Made by a program: the position numbers and the translations under genes. A DNA stretch of 64,000 nucleotides, taken from contig CAWFPR010000024.1 in NCBI GenBank assembly GCA_963817635.1, forward strand, positions 310,001 to 374,000, read 5' to 3'. This DNA is from CAWFPR01 sp963817635. GTDB lineage: Bacteria; Acidobacteriota; Vicinamibacteria; Vicinamibacterales; 2-12-FULL-66-21. This document shows, piece by piece, positions 28,785 through 37,764 of the stretch (positions are counted from its first letter, which is position 1; every line of letters starts with the position of its first letter). Below the pieces are notes generated by a model that had not been told where the DNA came from, did no database searches, and was given only the letters and a program-made list of their open reading frames with translations.

Positions 28785-29540
28785 TCAGCGGAGCACGAAA
28801 TACTTGGCGAGCTGGGCGAGATTGAACCCGGCGTGGCTCACCATCGGAGCGACGATGCTCCCGCGGACCAGGTACAGCGTGCCCCAGGCGGCGCCGAGGA
28901 CCGACGTCGCGATCATCGCGTCGTAGCCCTGTTCGTAGTGCCCGAGCCCGAAGAGCACGCTGTAGATCGCGATGCCCCACCGGGCTCCGCCCAGATACTG
29001 TCCGAACCGGTGCAGGATGAAGCCGCGCTGCACTTCCTCGCGCACGCCTCCGGCGACCATGACGACCACGCCGAAGATCAGCGCATCGCGCCGCGTGCGC
29101 AGCATGTCCTCGAGGGGATTGACCGGCACGTTGTGCAGGGAGGGCGCGAAGGTCAGGATCACCACGAGCACGAGAACGAGGAGCAGGAACACCGCGGGCA
29201 GCACGAGGATGCCGAGCACGGTTTCGCGGAGGACCCTGCCGTCCCCCAGGAGCACGGTCCGCGCCGATTCCCGGTGGGCGTGGAGCAGGCCGAGCACGAG
29301 TCCCACGACGACCGCGGCGTCCACCAGCGACAGCGTGAAGATGAACGGGGGGGACAGGTGTCCGTCAGCCGTCTGGAGCCGCATCCCCAGGGCCGACATC
29401 AGGGCGATCAGCGTGAGCTGGGTGGGGAACCCGGAGCAGAGCACGACCTCGGCGACCGCGCCAAGTCGCTCGAGTGGGAGCACCTGGCGCGGCAGTGGAA
29501 TGAACGAAAGCTCTGGGCTGTCGGGGCCCGGTTCGGACAC
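28785..29540 (-). CDS. CPBP-family intramembrane metalloprotease
   Basis: A 251-aa membrane protein with about seven helices and the three CPBP (CAAX protease and bacteriocin-processing) motifs: 'VREEVQRGF' (EExxxR), 'LFGLGHYEQG' (FxxxH) and 'VSHAGFN' (HxxxN). These residues bind the metal and form the active site inside the membrane. Homologues process prenylated or other membrane peptides, or act in bacteriocin self-immunity. The target here is unknown. A stretch of 190 bases with two strong inverted repeats separates it from the glycan operon, so it may be its own unit. The RiPP-like cassette is 25 kb away, and a link would be speculative. Confidence 0.85.
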   Translation of the reverse strand: MSEPGPDSPELSFIPLPRQVLPLERLGAVAEVVLCSGFPTQLTLIALMSALGMRLQTADGHLSPPFIFTLSLVDAAVVVGLVLGLLHAHRESARTVLLGDGRVLRETVLGILVLPAVFLLLVLVLVVILTFAPSLHNVPVNPLEDMLRTRRDALIFGVVVMVAGGVREEVQRGFILHRFGQYLGGARWGIAIYSVLFGLGHYEQGYDAMIATSVLGAAWGTLYLVRGSIVAPMVSHAGFNLAQLAKYFVLR

Positions 29541-29626
29541 GGGCGGGAATCGTCCTATAGAAGCCGGAGGCCGGACCGCCGTCTCCGGCGCTGGACCCCG
29601 GACGCCGGTCTCCGCAGGTCCCGGTT

Positions 29627-29657
29627 CAGCTTGGACAGTTACAGTTCTGCCAAGCTG
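29627..29657. promoter_or_regulatory. Inverted repeat CAGCTTGG/CCAAGCTG upstream of regulator gene
   Basis: Perfect 8-bp arms 29627-29634 and 29650-29657 with a 15-base loop, 53 bases before the NtrC-type gene. Could be an operator or leader hairpin; no factor can be named. Confidence 0.45.
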
Positions 29658-29709
29658 AGCTGCAATCCGCTATGTAATCCTTACGCGGCGGATGGTAGGC
29701 TGGGTTTCA

Positions 29710-31125
29710 ATGAACGAAACAGCACCTTTGCGCGAGAAGACCACCCTTCCGCAGCCCGGCGAACGGGTCCTGATCGTCGAAGACGATCCGGCCACTCGCA
29801 CTGGCCTTGCCGAGCTGGTGCAAGCCTGGGGCTTCCAGACCGGCGAGGCGCCGGACGGGGAGGAGGCGATGCGGAAGGTCACGACGTTCCGTCCCGCCAT
29901 CGTGTTGAGCGACCTCGTGATGCCTCGCATGGGCGGCCTGGAGCTGCTGCACGCGCTGCGCGATCAGCTGACCGACATCACCTTCATCCTGCTCACGGCG
30001 CAGGGGACCGTCGAGAGCGCGGTCGAAGCCATCAAGGATGGCGCCTACGACTACCTGAGCAAGCCGGTCGATCCCCAGCGGCTCCAGATCCTGCTGCAGA
30101 AGGCGGTCGAACGTCAGGAAACGCTCCGCGAAGTGAAGCACCTTCGACGCCAGTTGCGGGAACAGGGCAGCTTCGGGCGGATTATCGGCAACAGTCCCGG
30201 CATACGCGGCGTCTATCGAGTCATCGAACAGGCCGCCCCCACGAACGCGTCGGTGCTGATCTGGGGCGAATCCGGCACCGGCAAGGAGCTGATTGCGCAG
30301 ACGATCCACGAGCTGAGTCCGCGCGCCGTCCACCCGTTCGTGGCCATCAACTGCGCGGCGATTCCGGAGACGCTCCTCGAGAGCGAGATTTTCGGTCACG
30401 AGAAAGGCGCCTTCACCGGCGCGCACGACCGCCGGACGGGGGTCTTCGAACTCGCCCATCGCGGCACGTTGTTCCTCGACGAGATCGCCGAGATGATGCC
30501 GGCCACCCAGGTCAAGCTGCTGCGTGTGCTCCAGGAACGCACGTTCCGCCGGCTCGGCGGACGCCAGGAAGTGCCGGTGGACGTCCGCGTGATTGCCGCC
30601 ACCAACGCGAATCCAGGCGACGCCGTGAAGAGCGGCAAGCTGCGCGAGGATCTGTACTACCGGCTGAACGTCTTCTCGGTGGAACTTCCGCCCCTGCGGC
30701 TGCGGCGCGAGGACATTCCGCTGCTGGTCCAGTCGTTCCTCAACGAGTTCAACAAGGGCAACAACAAGCAGATCCGCGGCGTGGATCAGGACGCGATGTA
30801 CGTCCTCGAGCGCTATCTCTGGCCCGGGAACATCCGCGAGCTGCGCAACGTCATCGAACGCGCGACGATCCTCGCCGACAGCGAGTTCATCGAGCACCGG
30901 CACCTGCCACCGACCCTCATCGAACGCGGAGAAGAATCGCTGCCGACGCTGACGATTTCGCCGGGGACGACGGTCGACGAGGCGGAACGGCAGCTGATCG
31001 TGCTCACGCTGGAGCACACGCGAAACAACAAGACCCGTGCGGCCGAGATCCTCGGCATCAGTCTCAAGACGCTGCACAACAAACTGAATCGCATGAAAGA
31101 GGCCGGGACGGGAGCCCGGCACTAG
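29710..31125 (+). CDS. NtrC-family sigma54-dependent response regulator
   Basis: About 471 aa with three domains. The receiver has 'VLIVEDDPATR', phospho-Asp in 'VLSDLVMPRMGG', and Lys in 'LSKPVD'. The AAA+ domain has Walker A 'GESGTGKE', the sigma54-contact loop 'GAFTGA', and Walker B 'GTLFLDEIAEM'. The Fis-type helix-turn-helix has 'TRAAEILGISLKTLHNKLNR'. It activates sigma54 RNA polymerase after phosphorylation, most likely by the histidine kinase 118 bases downstream. I chose ATG 29710 over 29692 because the extra six residues have no match to the receiver and the upstream ribosome site is weak. No sigma54 (-24/-12) site is visible directly upstream, so its own targets lie elsewhere. Confidence 0.95.
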   Translation: MNETAPLREKTTLPQPGERVLIVEDDPATRTGLAELVQAWGFQTGEAPDGEEAMRKVTTFRPAIVLSDLVMPRMGGLELLHALRDQLTDITFILLTAQGTVESAVEAIKDGAYDYLSKPVDPQRLQILLQKAVERQETLREVKHLRRQLREQGSFGRIIGNSPGIRGVYRVIEQAAPTNASVLIWGESGTGKELIAQTIHELSPRAVHPFVAINCAAIPETLLESEIFGHEKGAFTGAHDRRTGVFELAHRGTLFLDEIAEMMPATQVKLLRVLQERTFRRLGGRQEVPVDVRVIAATNANPGDAVKSGKLREDLYYRLNVFSVELPPLRLRREDIPLLVQSFLNEFNKGNNKQIRGVDQDAMYVLERYLWPGNIRELRNVIERATILADSEFIEHRHLPPTLIERGEESLPTLTISPGTTVDEAERQLIVLTLEHTRNNKTRAAEILGISLKTLHNKLNRMKEAGTGARH

Positions 31126-31243
31126 CAGCCAGGACAGGAGCCCGAGAAGTCAGAGTGTCGCGGAGGGTCCCGGTGCGCGTCCACGCGGCCGCCTGGCGTC
31201 CGGCTCGCGATTGCCGCCCACCATCGTCCATCGAGCGAAGCGA

Positions 31244-33217
31244 GTGTCCATCAAAGCAAAACAGGTAGCCGGCGTAACGACCCTCGTGGTGTTCGTGGTG
31301 GCGATTCTGAGCGCCTACCACCTCGCGACGCTCGCGCAGCTCAATCTGGCTGAAACCGCGTCGCGCGGCGAGATGCTCGCGCAGGCGATCTTCCAGCGGG
31401 CGCGCGAAGTCGTGGCGAACGCGACGCCCGGCACCGACCCGTACGACGCGCTGCGGAACGACAGCGGCATCCGGTCCATCCTCGAATCGAGCGTCGGGTA
31501 CTCGCCGAACGTCAACTACGCCGCGATCGTCGATCCGCAGGGTGTGGCCGTGGCGCACTTTCCGCCGCCCGAGCAGCAGGTGATGGTGGAGCAGGAGGAC
31601 CTCGAGCCGATTGTGAAGGCCGGCCCGATGACGCAGCTGCGCGTCGTGTACTCCGATCGCACGTTCGAGATCCGCAAACCGATCCTCGCCGGTTCCGGCG
31701 CCGAGGAGTTCGCCACGATCCGGATCGGCGTCTCGACGCTCCTGGTCCGGAGCGAACTCCAGCAGGCGCTCAATCGCGCCGGCACCACGGTCCTCGCGGC
31801 GCTGGTCATTTCGTCGCTCGTGGCCATGCTCCTCGCGCAGTGGATGCTGCGTCCGATCCACGTGATCCAGAGCGGCCTGACGCGCCTCGGCCGCGGCGAG
31901 CTCGACGTGCGGCTGGACCTGCCCGAACACGAATTCCGGGACCTCGGCAGCTCGTTCGAGGCTATCAGCGCGCAACTCTCCGCGGTCGGGCGGAGCGTGT
32001 CGGCGCCCGCCGACGGGAGTGCGGTGCGGGCCGGGGGGCCGACCGACTTCGAATCGGTGATGGACAACCTCGAGGACGCGGTGGCCCTGTTCTCGCCGGC
32101 CGGCGAGCTGATTTTCAACAACACCGCGATGACGGCGCTGCTGCACGACATCGATGCCGGCATTGCCTCCGGTTCGACGCTCGACGGCCTGCCATTGGGC
32201 CACCCCGTCCGTGAGCTGGTCGATAAGACACTCGCCGGCCGGAAGTCCGCCGGACCCATGTCGTTTTCCGCCGCCAGCGGCGAACCGGCGCCCGAGGGCG
32301 ACGTGCGAGCCGGCCCCCGTCCGGATGACGCCGCGACGGGCACCGCCGAGCAGGGTGGCGGCCGCGAAGAGCGCCTGTTCATGTCGCACGCGATCACGGA
32401 CACCCATGGCCGTTTCCTCGGCGCGATGCTCGTTGCCCGCAACCTGGCCTATCTCTCGCAGGTTCACTCCACGCTCAACTACTCGCGCAAGCTCGCGGCG
32501 CTCGGCCGCTTGATGGCCGGAGTCGCCCACGAGGTCAAGAATCCGCTCAACGCCATGACGATTCACCTCGAGCTGCTCAAGCAGAAGCTCACCCGGCTGC
32601 CGGTGGCGGCCGGGACGGTCAGCGAGCCGGCGCCCGGCCTGGCGCGGCGCGGTTTCGGCGAAGGGGGCAACGCCGACATCGTCAAGCACGTCAACGTGAT
32701 TGCCGACGAAATCCGCCGTCTCGATCAGGTGGTGGTCGGGTTCCTGAAGTTCGTCCGTCCCGAGGAGCTGAAGCTCCAGCCCGTGCGGCTGGCCTCGCTG
32801 ATGTCCGACGTGGCGACGACGGTCGCGTCCGACGCCGAGCGGCAGGGGATCACCGTCAAGACCGAGTGTCCCGACGGCCTCCCGGAGATCAATGCCGACC
32901 CGGGCATGCTGCGCCAGGCGCTGCTGAACCTGGCGATCAACGGCTGCCACGCGATGCCTTCCGGAGGGACGCTCCGGCTGGCATGCCATGCGGCGTCGCG
33001 CGCCCGGGTCGAAATCGACGTGGAAGACACCGGCGTCGGGATTCCCCCGGAAAACCTGAGCCGCATCTTCGACCTCTACTTCACCACCAAGGAGAAAGGG
33101 TCGGGCATCGGGTTGTCGATGGTATTTCGCATCGTCCAGTTGCATGATGGAGAGGTGGAGGTGCAATCTACCCCCGGGGCCGGCACGCGGTTCCGGCTGA
33201 TCTTTCCCCAGGCGTGA
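31244..33217 (+). CDS. NtrB-like sensor histidine kinase
   Basis: About 657 aa from GTG 31244. Two membrane helices (about residues 7-27 and 180-205) flank a periplasmic sensor of about 150 residues. Next come HAMP ('RPIHVIQSGLTRLGRGELD') and a PAS-like domain ('VMDNLEDAVALFSPAGELIF') with an Ala/Gly/Pro-rich insert. The HisKA phosphosite is His in 'GVAHEVKNPLNAM', and the ATPase domain has N box 'NLAINGCHAMP' and G boxes 'DTGVGIP' and 'KGSGIGLSM'. Its partner is the upstream NtrC-type regulator on the same strand. The signal sensed is unknown. It is followed by a lipoprotein gene 87 bases downstream. Confidence 0.93.
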   Translation: MSIKAKQVAGVTTLVVFVVAILSAYHLATLAQLNLAETASRGEMLAQAIFQRAREVVANATPGTDPYDALRNDSGIRSILESSVGYSPNVNYAAIVDPQGVAVAHFPPPEQQVMVEQEDLEPIVKAGPMTQLRVVYSDRTFEIRKPILAGSGAEEFATIRIGVSTLLVRSELQQALNRAGTTVLAALVISSLVAMLLAQWMLRPIHVIQSGLTRLGRGELDVRLDLPEHEFRDLGSSFEAISAQLSAVGRSVSAPADGSAVRAGGPTDFESVMDNLEDAVALFSPAGELIFNNTAMTALLHDIDAGIASGSTLDGLPLGHPVRELVDKTLAGRKSAGPMSFSAASGEPAPEGDVRAGPRPDDAATGTAEQGGGREERLFMSHAITDTHGRFLGAMLVARNLAYLSQVHSTLNYSRKLAALGRLMAGVAHEVKNPLNAMTIHLELLKQKLTRLPVAAGTVSEPAPGLARRGFGEGGNADIVKHVNVIADEIRRLDQVVVGFLKFVRPEELKLQPVRLASLMSDVATTVASDAERQGITVKTECPDGLPEINADPGMLRQALLNLAINGCHAMPSGGTLRLACHAASRARVEIDVEDTGVGIPPENLSRIFDLYFTTKEKGSGIGLSMVFRIVQLHDGEVEVQSTPGAGTRFRLIFPQA

Positions 33218-33304
33218 CGCGTCTCCTCACGAGAGGGGAGACGCGGCCGAACGAAAATCCCCTCGAGTGAGGAACACCCAGTCGCAAGGCGATGGGGTAT
33301 GCCG

Positions 33305-33838
33305 ATGAAACCAATTCTGTTGCTGTTGCTGGCGTTGCTGCCCGTGGCTGCCTGCACGACGGTGCAGGCCAAGGCGCCCGTCGTCCGCCCCAATCTCGAA
33401 GTGCCTCCGCCGCCGCCCCGGGTGATCGAGCCGGCGACGCCGCCGGCCGAACGGCAGCCCGAGCCGGTCGAGGATTTGCCGCCGAACCCGGCAACGCCGA
33501 AGCCGCGGCCGGCGGCGCCGAAGACGGAACCGGCCAAGCCCGAGGCGCCGAAGACCGAGCCGCCGCCCGAAACTCCGCCGCCGCCACCGCTGCCGCAGTT
33601 GCGCACGCCGAATTCTCCCGACGCCGGGCGCCAGGTGCAGGAGATCGCAGACCGTGCCCTCGGCACGCTGAACTCGATCGACTACGGCCACCTGACCAGG
33701 GAACGTCGCGCTCAGTACAACAACGCAAAGCTTCTGATCAAGCAGGCTGAAGACGCCGTGAAGGCGGCGAACTTCGACTTCGCGAAGAATCTGGCCGAAA
33801 AGGCCGACAAGATCGCGAAAGAGCTCCAGAGTCGCTGA
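33305..33838 (+). CDS. Proline-rich lipoprotein
   Basis: A 177-aa exported protein. 'MKPILLLLLALLPVAAC' is a lipoprotein signal peptide with the lipobox cysteine at residue 17. Residues 28-100 are a Pro/Lys/Glu-rich linker (repeats like 'PKTEPAKPEAPKTEP') that could cross peptidoglycan. The C-terminal 75 residues are a helical hairpin ('YNNAKLLIKQAEDAVKAANF') like the small TPR-like domains of periplasmic proteins. The ATG at 33305 is preferred to 33299 because it starts the hydrophobic segment. It follows the two-component genes and may be their target or partner. Function unknown. Confidence 0.7.
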   Translation: MKPILLLLLALLPVAACTTVQAKAPVVRPNLEVPPPPPRVIEPATPPAERQPEPVEDLPPNPATPKPRPAAPKTEPAKPEAPKTEPPPETPPPPPLPQLRTPNSPDAGRQVQEIADRALGTLNSIDYGHLTRERRAQYNNAKLLIKQAEDAVKAANFDFAKNLAEKADKIAKELQSR

Positions 33839-33849
33839 CCGTTACAACC

Positions 33850-33917
33850 GGGGTCAGACCCCGCCCCGGGAGTCAGACCCCGCCCGGGGGTCGACCCCGC
33901 CCCCGGGGTCAGGCCCC
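33850..33917. repeat. Four tandem GGGGTCAGACCCC-type palindromes, 18-19 bp period
   Basis: Near-palindromic units begin at 33850, 33868, 33887 and 33905 (the third is a perfect GGGGTCGACCCC), separated by short C-rich spacers. They start 12 bases after the lipoprotein stop and may end its transcript or belong to a dispersed repeat family. Confidence 0.8.
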
Positions 33918-33965
33918 CAGTCGAAAATAGGGCACCCAGAAAAACTCCGCGCCAATCACGCGAAA

Positions 33966-34013
33966 TGTCAATATCTTGAGTACTGGCGAAAAACAGGACA
34001 CAATATGTGGTGG
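33966..34013 (+). promoter_or_regulatory. Tandem NrdR-box-like operators
   Basis: Two copies resembling the NrdR box (consensus near ACACAATATATTGTGT): 33966-33981 (TGTCAATATCTTGAGT, 11/16) and 33998-34013 (ACACAATATGTGGTGG, 13/16). The 32-base centre spacing is the usual three helical turns. They lie just upstream of the nrdJ promoter, where NrdR represses ribonucleotide reductase genes. Confidence 0.75.
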
Positions 34014-34021
34014 ATCGGGCC

Positions 34022-34050
34022 TTGACATCCGTGTAAACAGGGTCCATATT
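34022..34050 (+). promoter_or_regulatory. Sigma70-like promoter of nrdJ
   Basis: A perfect -35 TTGACA at 34022-34027, a 17-base spacer, and -10 CATATT at 34045-34050. Transcription would start near 34057, giving a leader of about 200 bases before the nrdJ ATG. Confidence 0.65.
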
Positions 34051-34057
34051 TGTCGGC

Positions 34058-34256
34058 CAGCGTCACCTGACCCGAACGGGAACTTCCCAGCTCCTGCGAG
34101 GCAAAGGATGAGATAAGTGCCGGGGCGGTCGACCTTTAGTGGTGGTACTCCCGACCCGTATCTCATCTCGCCGGTCTGGCGCTTTTTCCAGCACAATTGT
34201 CATATCAGGGTCCCGCCTGCCCGGGGCGGCGGCGTGACTCGCGTTCGGAGGGTCAG
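34058..34256 (+). promoter_or_regulatory. Structured 5' leader of nrdJ (candidate cis-acting RNA)
   Basis: Contains a GGGAA/TTCCC hairpin near 34077-34087 and a perfect 9-bp long-range stem GATGAGATA (34107-34115) with TATCTCATC (34159-34167). Inside it is a nested CGGGG/TCCCG stem around a GACCTTTAGTGGT hairpin. A GC-rich hairpin and the ribosome site GGAGGG (34247-34252) follow. I see no B12-box GCCACTG, so a classical cobalamin riboswitch is not supported. Confidence 0.55.
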
Positions 34257-37068
34257 ATGCAGAGAGGCGCTGCTCAGCAGGTGGAATCCACCAGCCCGCA
34301 GACCACAGTCCGCACGTCGGCGCCGGTGTCGACGTTCGCCGGGCTCGAATACGAGCGGTTCTTCACCAGGGAAGGCATCGATCCGTTCGACGAAGTCGAG
34401 TGGGACATCCGCTCCGCCATCATCGGTAACGAAAAAGGGCTCGGTCGTCTTCGAGCAGCGCGACGTCGAGATTCCGCGCTTCTGGTCCCAGCAGGCCACC
34501 AACATCGTCGTCTCGAAGTACTTCCGCGGGACGATCGGCACGCCCGAGCGAGAGCGCAGCGTCAAGCAGCTCATCGGCCGCGTGGTGGACACGATCACCG
34601 CGTGGGCCGCGGCGCAGAAGTACTTCGCGAGCGACGACGACCTCCAGGCGTTCAGCGACGACCTCAAGCACCTGCTCGTCTATCAGAAGGCGGCCTTCAA
34701 CAGCCCCGTCTGGTTCAACGTCGGCTTCGAGACGCACCCGCAGTGCTCGGCCTGCTTCATCAACTCGGTGCAGGACACGATGGACTCGATCCTCGGCCTG
34801 GCGAAGACCGAGGGGATGCTGTTCAAGTACGGTTCCGGCACCGGCTCCAACCTCTCCAGCATCCGCTCCTCGCAGGAGCTGCTGGCCGGCGGCGGCACGG
34901 CGTCGGGGCCCGTGTCGTTCATGAAGGGTTTCGACGCGTTCGCGGGCGTCATCAAGTCGGGCGGCAAGACCCGCCGCGCCGCCAAGATGGTGATCCTCAA
35001 CGCGGAGCATCCCGACATCCTGGAGTTCATCAACTGCAAGGTCGAGGAAGAGCGGAAGGCCTGGGCGCTCATCGACGCCGGCTACGACGGCTCGTTCACC
35101 GGGCCGGCCTACGCGTCGGTCTTCTTCCAGAACTCGAACAACAGCGTGCGCGTGACCGACGAGTTCATGCGCGCGGTGCTGGACGATGGCGAGTGGACGA
35201 CGAGGGCGGTGGTGACCGGCGAGCCGATGGAGACCTACAAGGCGCGCGAGCTGATGCGCCGGATCGCGGAGGCGACGCACATCTGCGGCGACCCGGGCCT
35301 CCAGTTCGACACGACGGTGAACGACTGGCACACCTGCCCGAACACGGCGCGCATCAACGCGAGCAACCCGTGCTCGGAGTACATGTTCCTGGACGACTCG
35401 GCGTGCAACCTCGCGTCGATCAACCTGATGAAGTTCGTCAAGCCCGACACGGCGGGCAGCGAAGCCGGCGAGCTCGATCCGGTCGCCTTCGAAGCGGCCT
35501 GCCGGACGATGATCACGGCGCAGGAGATCCTCGTCGACAACTCGAGCTATCCGACGCCGGCGATCGCGAAGAACAGTCACGAGTACCGGCCGCTCGGGCT
35601 CGGCTATGCGAACCTGGGCGCGCTGCTGATGTCCAAGGGGCTCCCGTACGACGGCGACTCGGGGCGTGACTACGCGGCGGCCATCACCGCGCTGATGCAC
35701 GGGGCGGCCTACGCGCAGTCGGCGAAGGTCGCGCGCGACCACGGCGGCCCGTTCGCCGGCTACGAGAAGAACCGCGAGCCGTTCCTGCGCGTGATGCGCA
35801 AGCACCGCGCGGCGCTCAAGGACATCGACAAGACCCACCTGCCGAACGATCTCTTCGACGCGGCGAAGGCCGTGTGGGACGAGGTCATCGAGATGGGCGA
35901 GCAGCACGGGTTCCGGAACGCGCAGGCGACCGTGCTCGCGCCGACCGGCACCATCGGCTTCATGATGGACTGCGACACGACCGGCGTCGAGCCCGACATC
36001 GCGCTCGTGAAGTACAAGAAGCTCGTCGGCGGCGGCCTGATGAAGATCGTCAACCAGACCGTGCCGATGGCGCTGACCAAGCTGGGATACAGCGCGCAGC
36101 AGGTCAAGGAGATCGTCGAGTACATCGACGAGAACGAGACCATCGAGGGGGCGCCCCACGTCAAGGAAGGCGCACCTGCGCGGTGTTCGACTGCGCGTTC
36201 AAGCCGGCGCGCGGCGTCCGAAGCATCCACTACATGGGGCACGTGAGGATGATGGGGGCCGTGCAGCCGTTCCTTTCGGGCGCGATCAGCAAGACCGTCA
36301 ACGTGCCGAAGGACGCGACCGTCGAGGACATCCAGCAGGCCTACATCGACTCGTGGCGCCTGGGCGCCAAGGCCGTGTCGATCTACCGCGACGGCAGCAA
36401 GCGCACGCAGCCGCTCAACACGTCGAAGGACAAGGACGAGGGCAGGGCGAAGTCCTGCCGGAGCCGCCGCCGGCACGTCGCTCAAGCATCGCCGGAAGCT
36501 GCCGGACGAGCGCCACGCGATCACGCACAAGTTCGACATCGCGGGGCACGAGGGCTACATCACCGTCGGCCTCTTCGAGGACGGCCAGCCGGGCGAGCTG
36601 TTCCTGGTGATGGCGAAGGAAGGGTCCACTATCAGCGGCTTCGCCGACGCCTTCGCGCAGGCGATCAGCTACGCGCTCCAGTACGGCGTGCCGCTCCAGG
36701 ACCTGGTGGACAAGTTCAGCCACGTCCGCTTCGAGCCGTCGGGGATGACGAAGAACCCCGACGTCCGCTTCGCGAAGTCGATCGTGGACTACATCTTCCG
36801 GTGGATGGCGTCGAAGTTCCTGAACCCGGAGGCGCAGTACCGCGCCGGCGTGAACATGCCGGAACTGGTGTCCACGCCGGAGCAGCTGCCGCTCGACGTC
36901 GCCGCCGCCGCCGGCGCGATGCCGACCGCGGTGCTGTCGAAGCCGGGGTTTGCCGCGATCCAGAACCAGGAGGACGCGCCGCCGTGCTCGACGTGCGGGT
37001 CGATCATGGTCCGCAGCGGCTCGTGCTACAAGTGCGCCAACTGCGGCACGACGTCAGGGTGCGCGTAG
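34257..37068 (+). CDS. nrdJ: Vitamin B12-dependent (class II) ribonucleotide reductase
   Basis: About 936 aa. It makes deoxynucleotides using adenosylcobalamin. Visible motifs: 'AAFNSPVWFNVGFETHPQC', 'GSGTGSNLSSIRSSQE', 'NPCSEYMFLDDSACNLASIN' (the active-site N-x-C-x-E loop), 'LAPTGTIGFMMDCDTTGVEP', and a C-terminal Cys-rich zinc ribbon ('CSTCGSIMVRSGSCYKCANC'). The ATG at 34257 has a GGAGGG ribosome site. Frameshifts occur at three places: an extra G near 34440, two extra bases near 36165-36175, and two lost G's near 36450-36470. All are simple indels in an essential gene and are best read as sequence errors. Oxygen-independent, so suited to variable oxygen. Regulated by the NrdR-like boxes and leader upstream. 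Confidence 0.93.
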
Positions 37069-37107
37069 CGCGCTCCGCGGTCCGCGATCCGCTCTCCGCG
37101 TTCGTAG

Positions 37108-37167
37108 GGCGACCCTTTAGGGTCGCCAAGTTTCGCGGGCGGGGCCTTCGGCCCCGCCCGTCTTTTT
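37108..37167 (+). terminator. Double hairpin with T-tract after nrdJ
   Basis: First hairpin GGCGACCC-TTTA-GGGTCGCC (37108-37127). The second has perfect 10-bp arms 37136-37145 and 37151-37160, followed by TCTTTTT (37161-37167). This is a strong intrinsic terminator for nrdJ. Confidence 0.9.
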
Positions 37168-37181
37168 CCGGACCCGTAGAC

Positions 37182-37764
37182 GTGGACGAGCACCTCAAAT
37201 TCGTTCGCGAGAATTACGAACTCCACGACTGGCGCCACGCCATCGCAATCTTCTCAACAGATTTCACGAACGAGTGGGCCGACATCCTCGCGGTCCTGGT
37301 GGGTTTTCGCCTGTACCGCAGCCATATCGTGCAGCCCGGGGGCTCGAAGTCGCTGATCGCCGGCGCTCTTGACGGCGGCCTCATTCAGCGAGGCTGGGTC
37401 TGCAAGTCTTTCGCGACGAAGATCCGTGTCGACGATCATGAACACGATGCGCCGACGCACGCGGTAGACTGTTTCAAGAACGGCGTCGGTCTCGAAGTGG
37501 AGTGGAACAACAAGGATCCGTTCTTCGATCGAGATTTCAATAATTTCAGGCTGTTGTTCGAGTTGCGCGCGCTGAGCGTCGGCGTGGTCGTGACGCGGTG
37601 CGATGAGTTACAGGGTATCTTCAACGTCACTCGGTCGTGGGACGTCATACGGCAATTCCACGACGCACATGAGCAAGCTGCTTCCGCGGCTCGTCGGAGG
37701 CAGCGGCGGAGGATGTCCCATTCTGGCGCTCGGGATCTCAGAGAAGCTGTATGTCGAAGACTGA
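37182..37764 (+). CDS. BglII-like type II restriction endonuclease
   Basis: About 193 aa. The core 'GVGLEVEWNNKDPFFDRDFN' (acidic residues Glu105/Glu107, Lys111) followed by 'FRLLFELRALSVGVVVTR' is typical of BglII/BstYI-family nucleases, which cut DNA with metal ions. One indel near 37638 breaks the frame; in the next frame the family's usual tail appears ('SYGNSTTHMSKLLPRLVGG', then 'GCPILALGIS') with stop at 37762-37764. It overlaps the methyltransferase ATG by 14 bases. The GTG at 37182 has no ribosome site and sits only 15 bases after the nrdJ terminator, so the true start or promoter is uncertain. The AT-richer codon use suggests acquisition from elsewhere. Confidence 0.82.

Noticed and set aside
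29541..29709. Sigma54 promoter for the NtrC-type gene
   Set aside because: No TGGCA-N7-TGC element could be found in the upstream region.
34058..34256. Classical cobalamin riboswitch before nrdJ
   Set aside because: The B12 box GCCACTG and the usual order of conserved blocks are not present.
34257..37068. Programmed ribosomal frameshifting in nrdJ
   Set aside because: Three separate sites needing different corrections, with no slippery heptamer and stimulator, and the same pattern in many unrelated genes.
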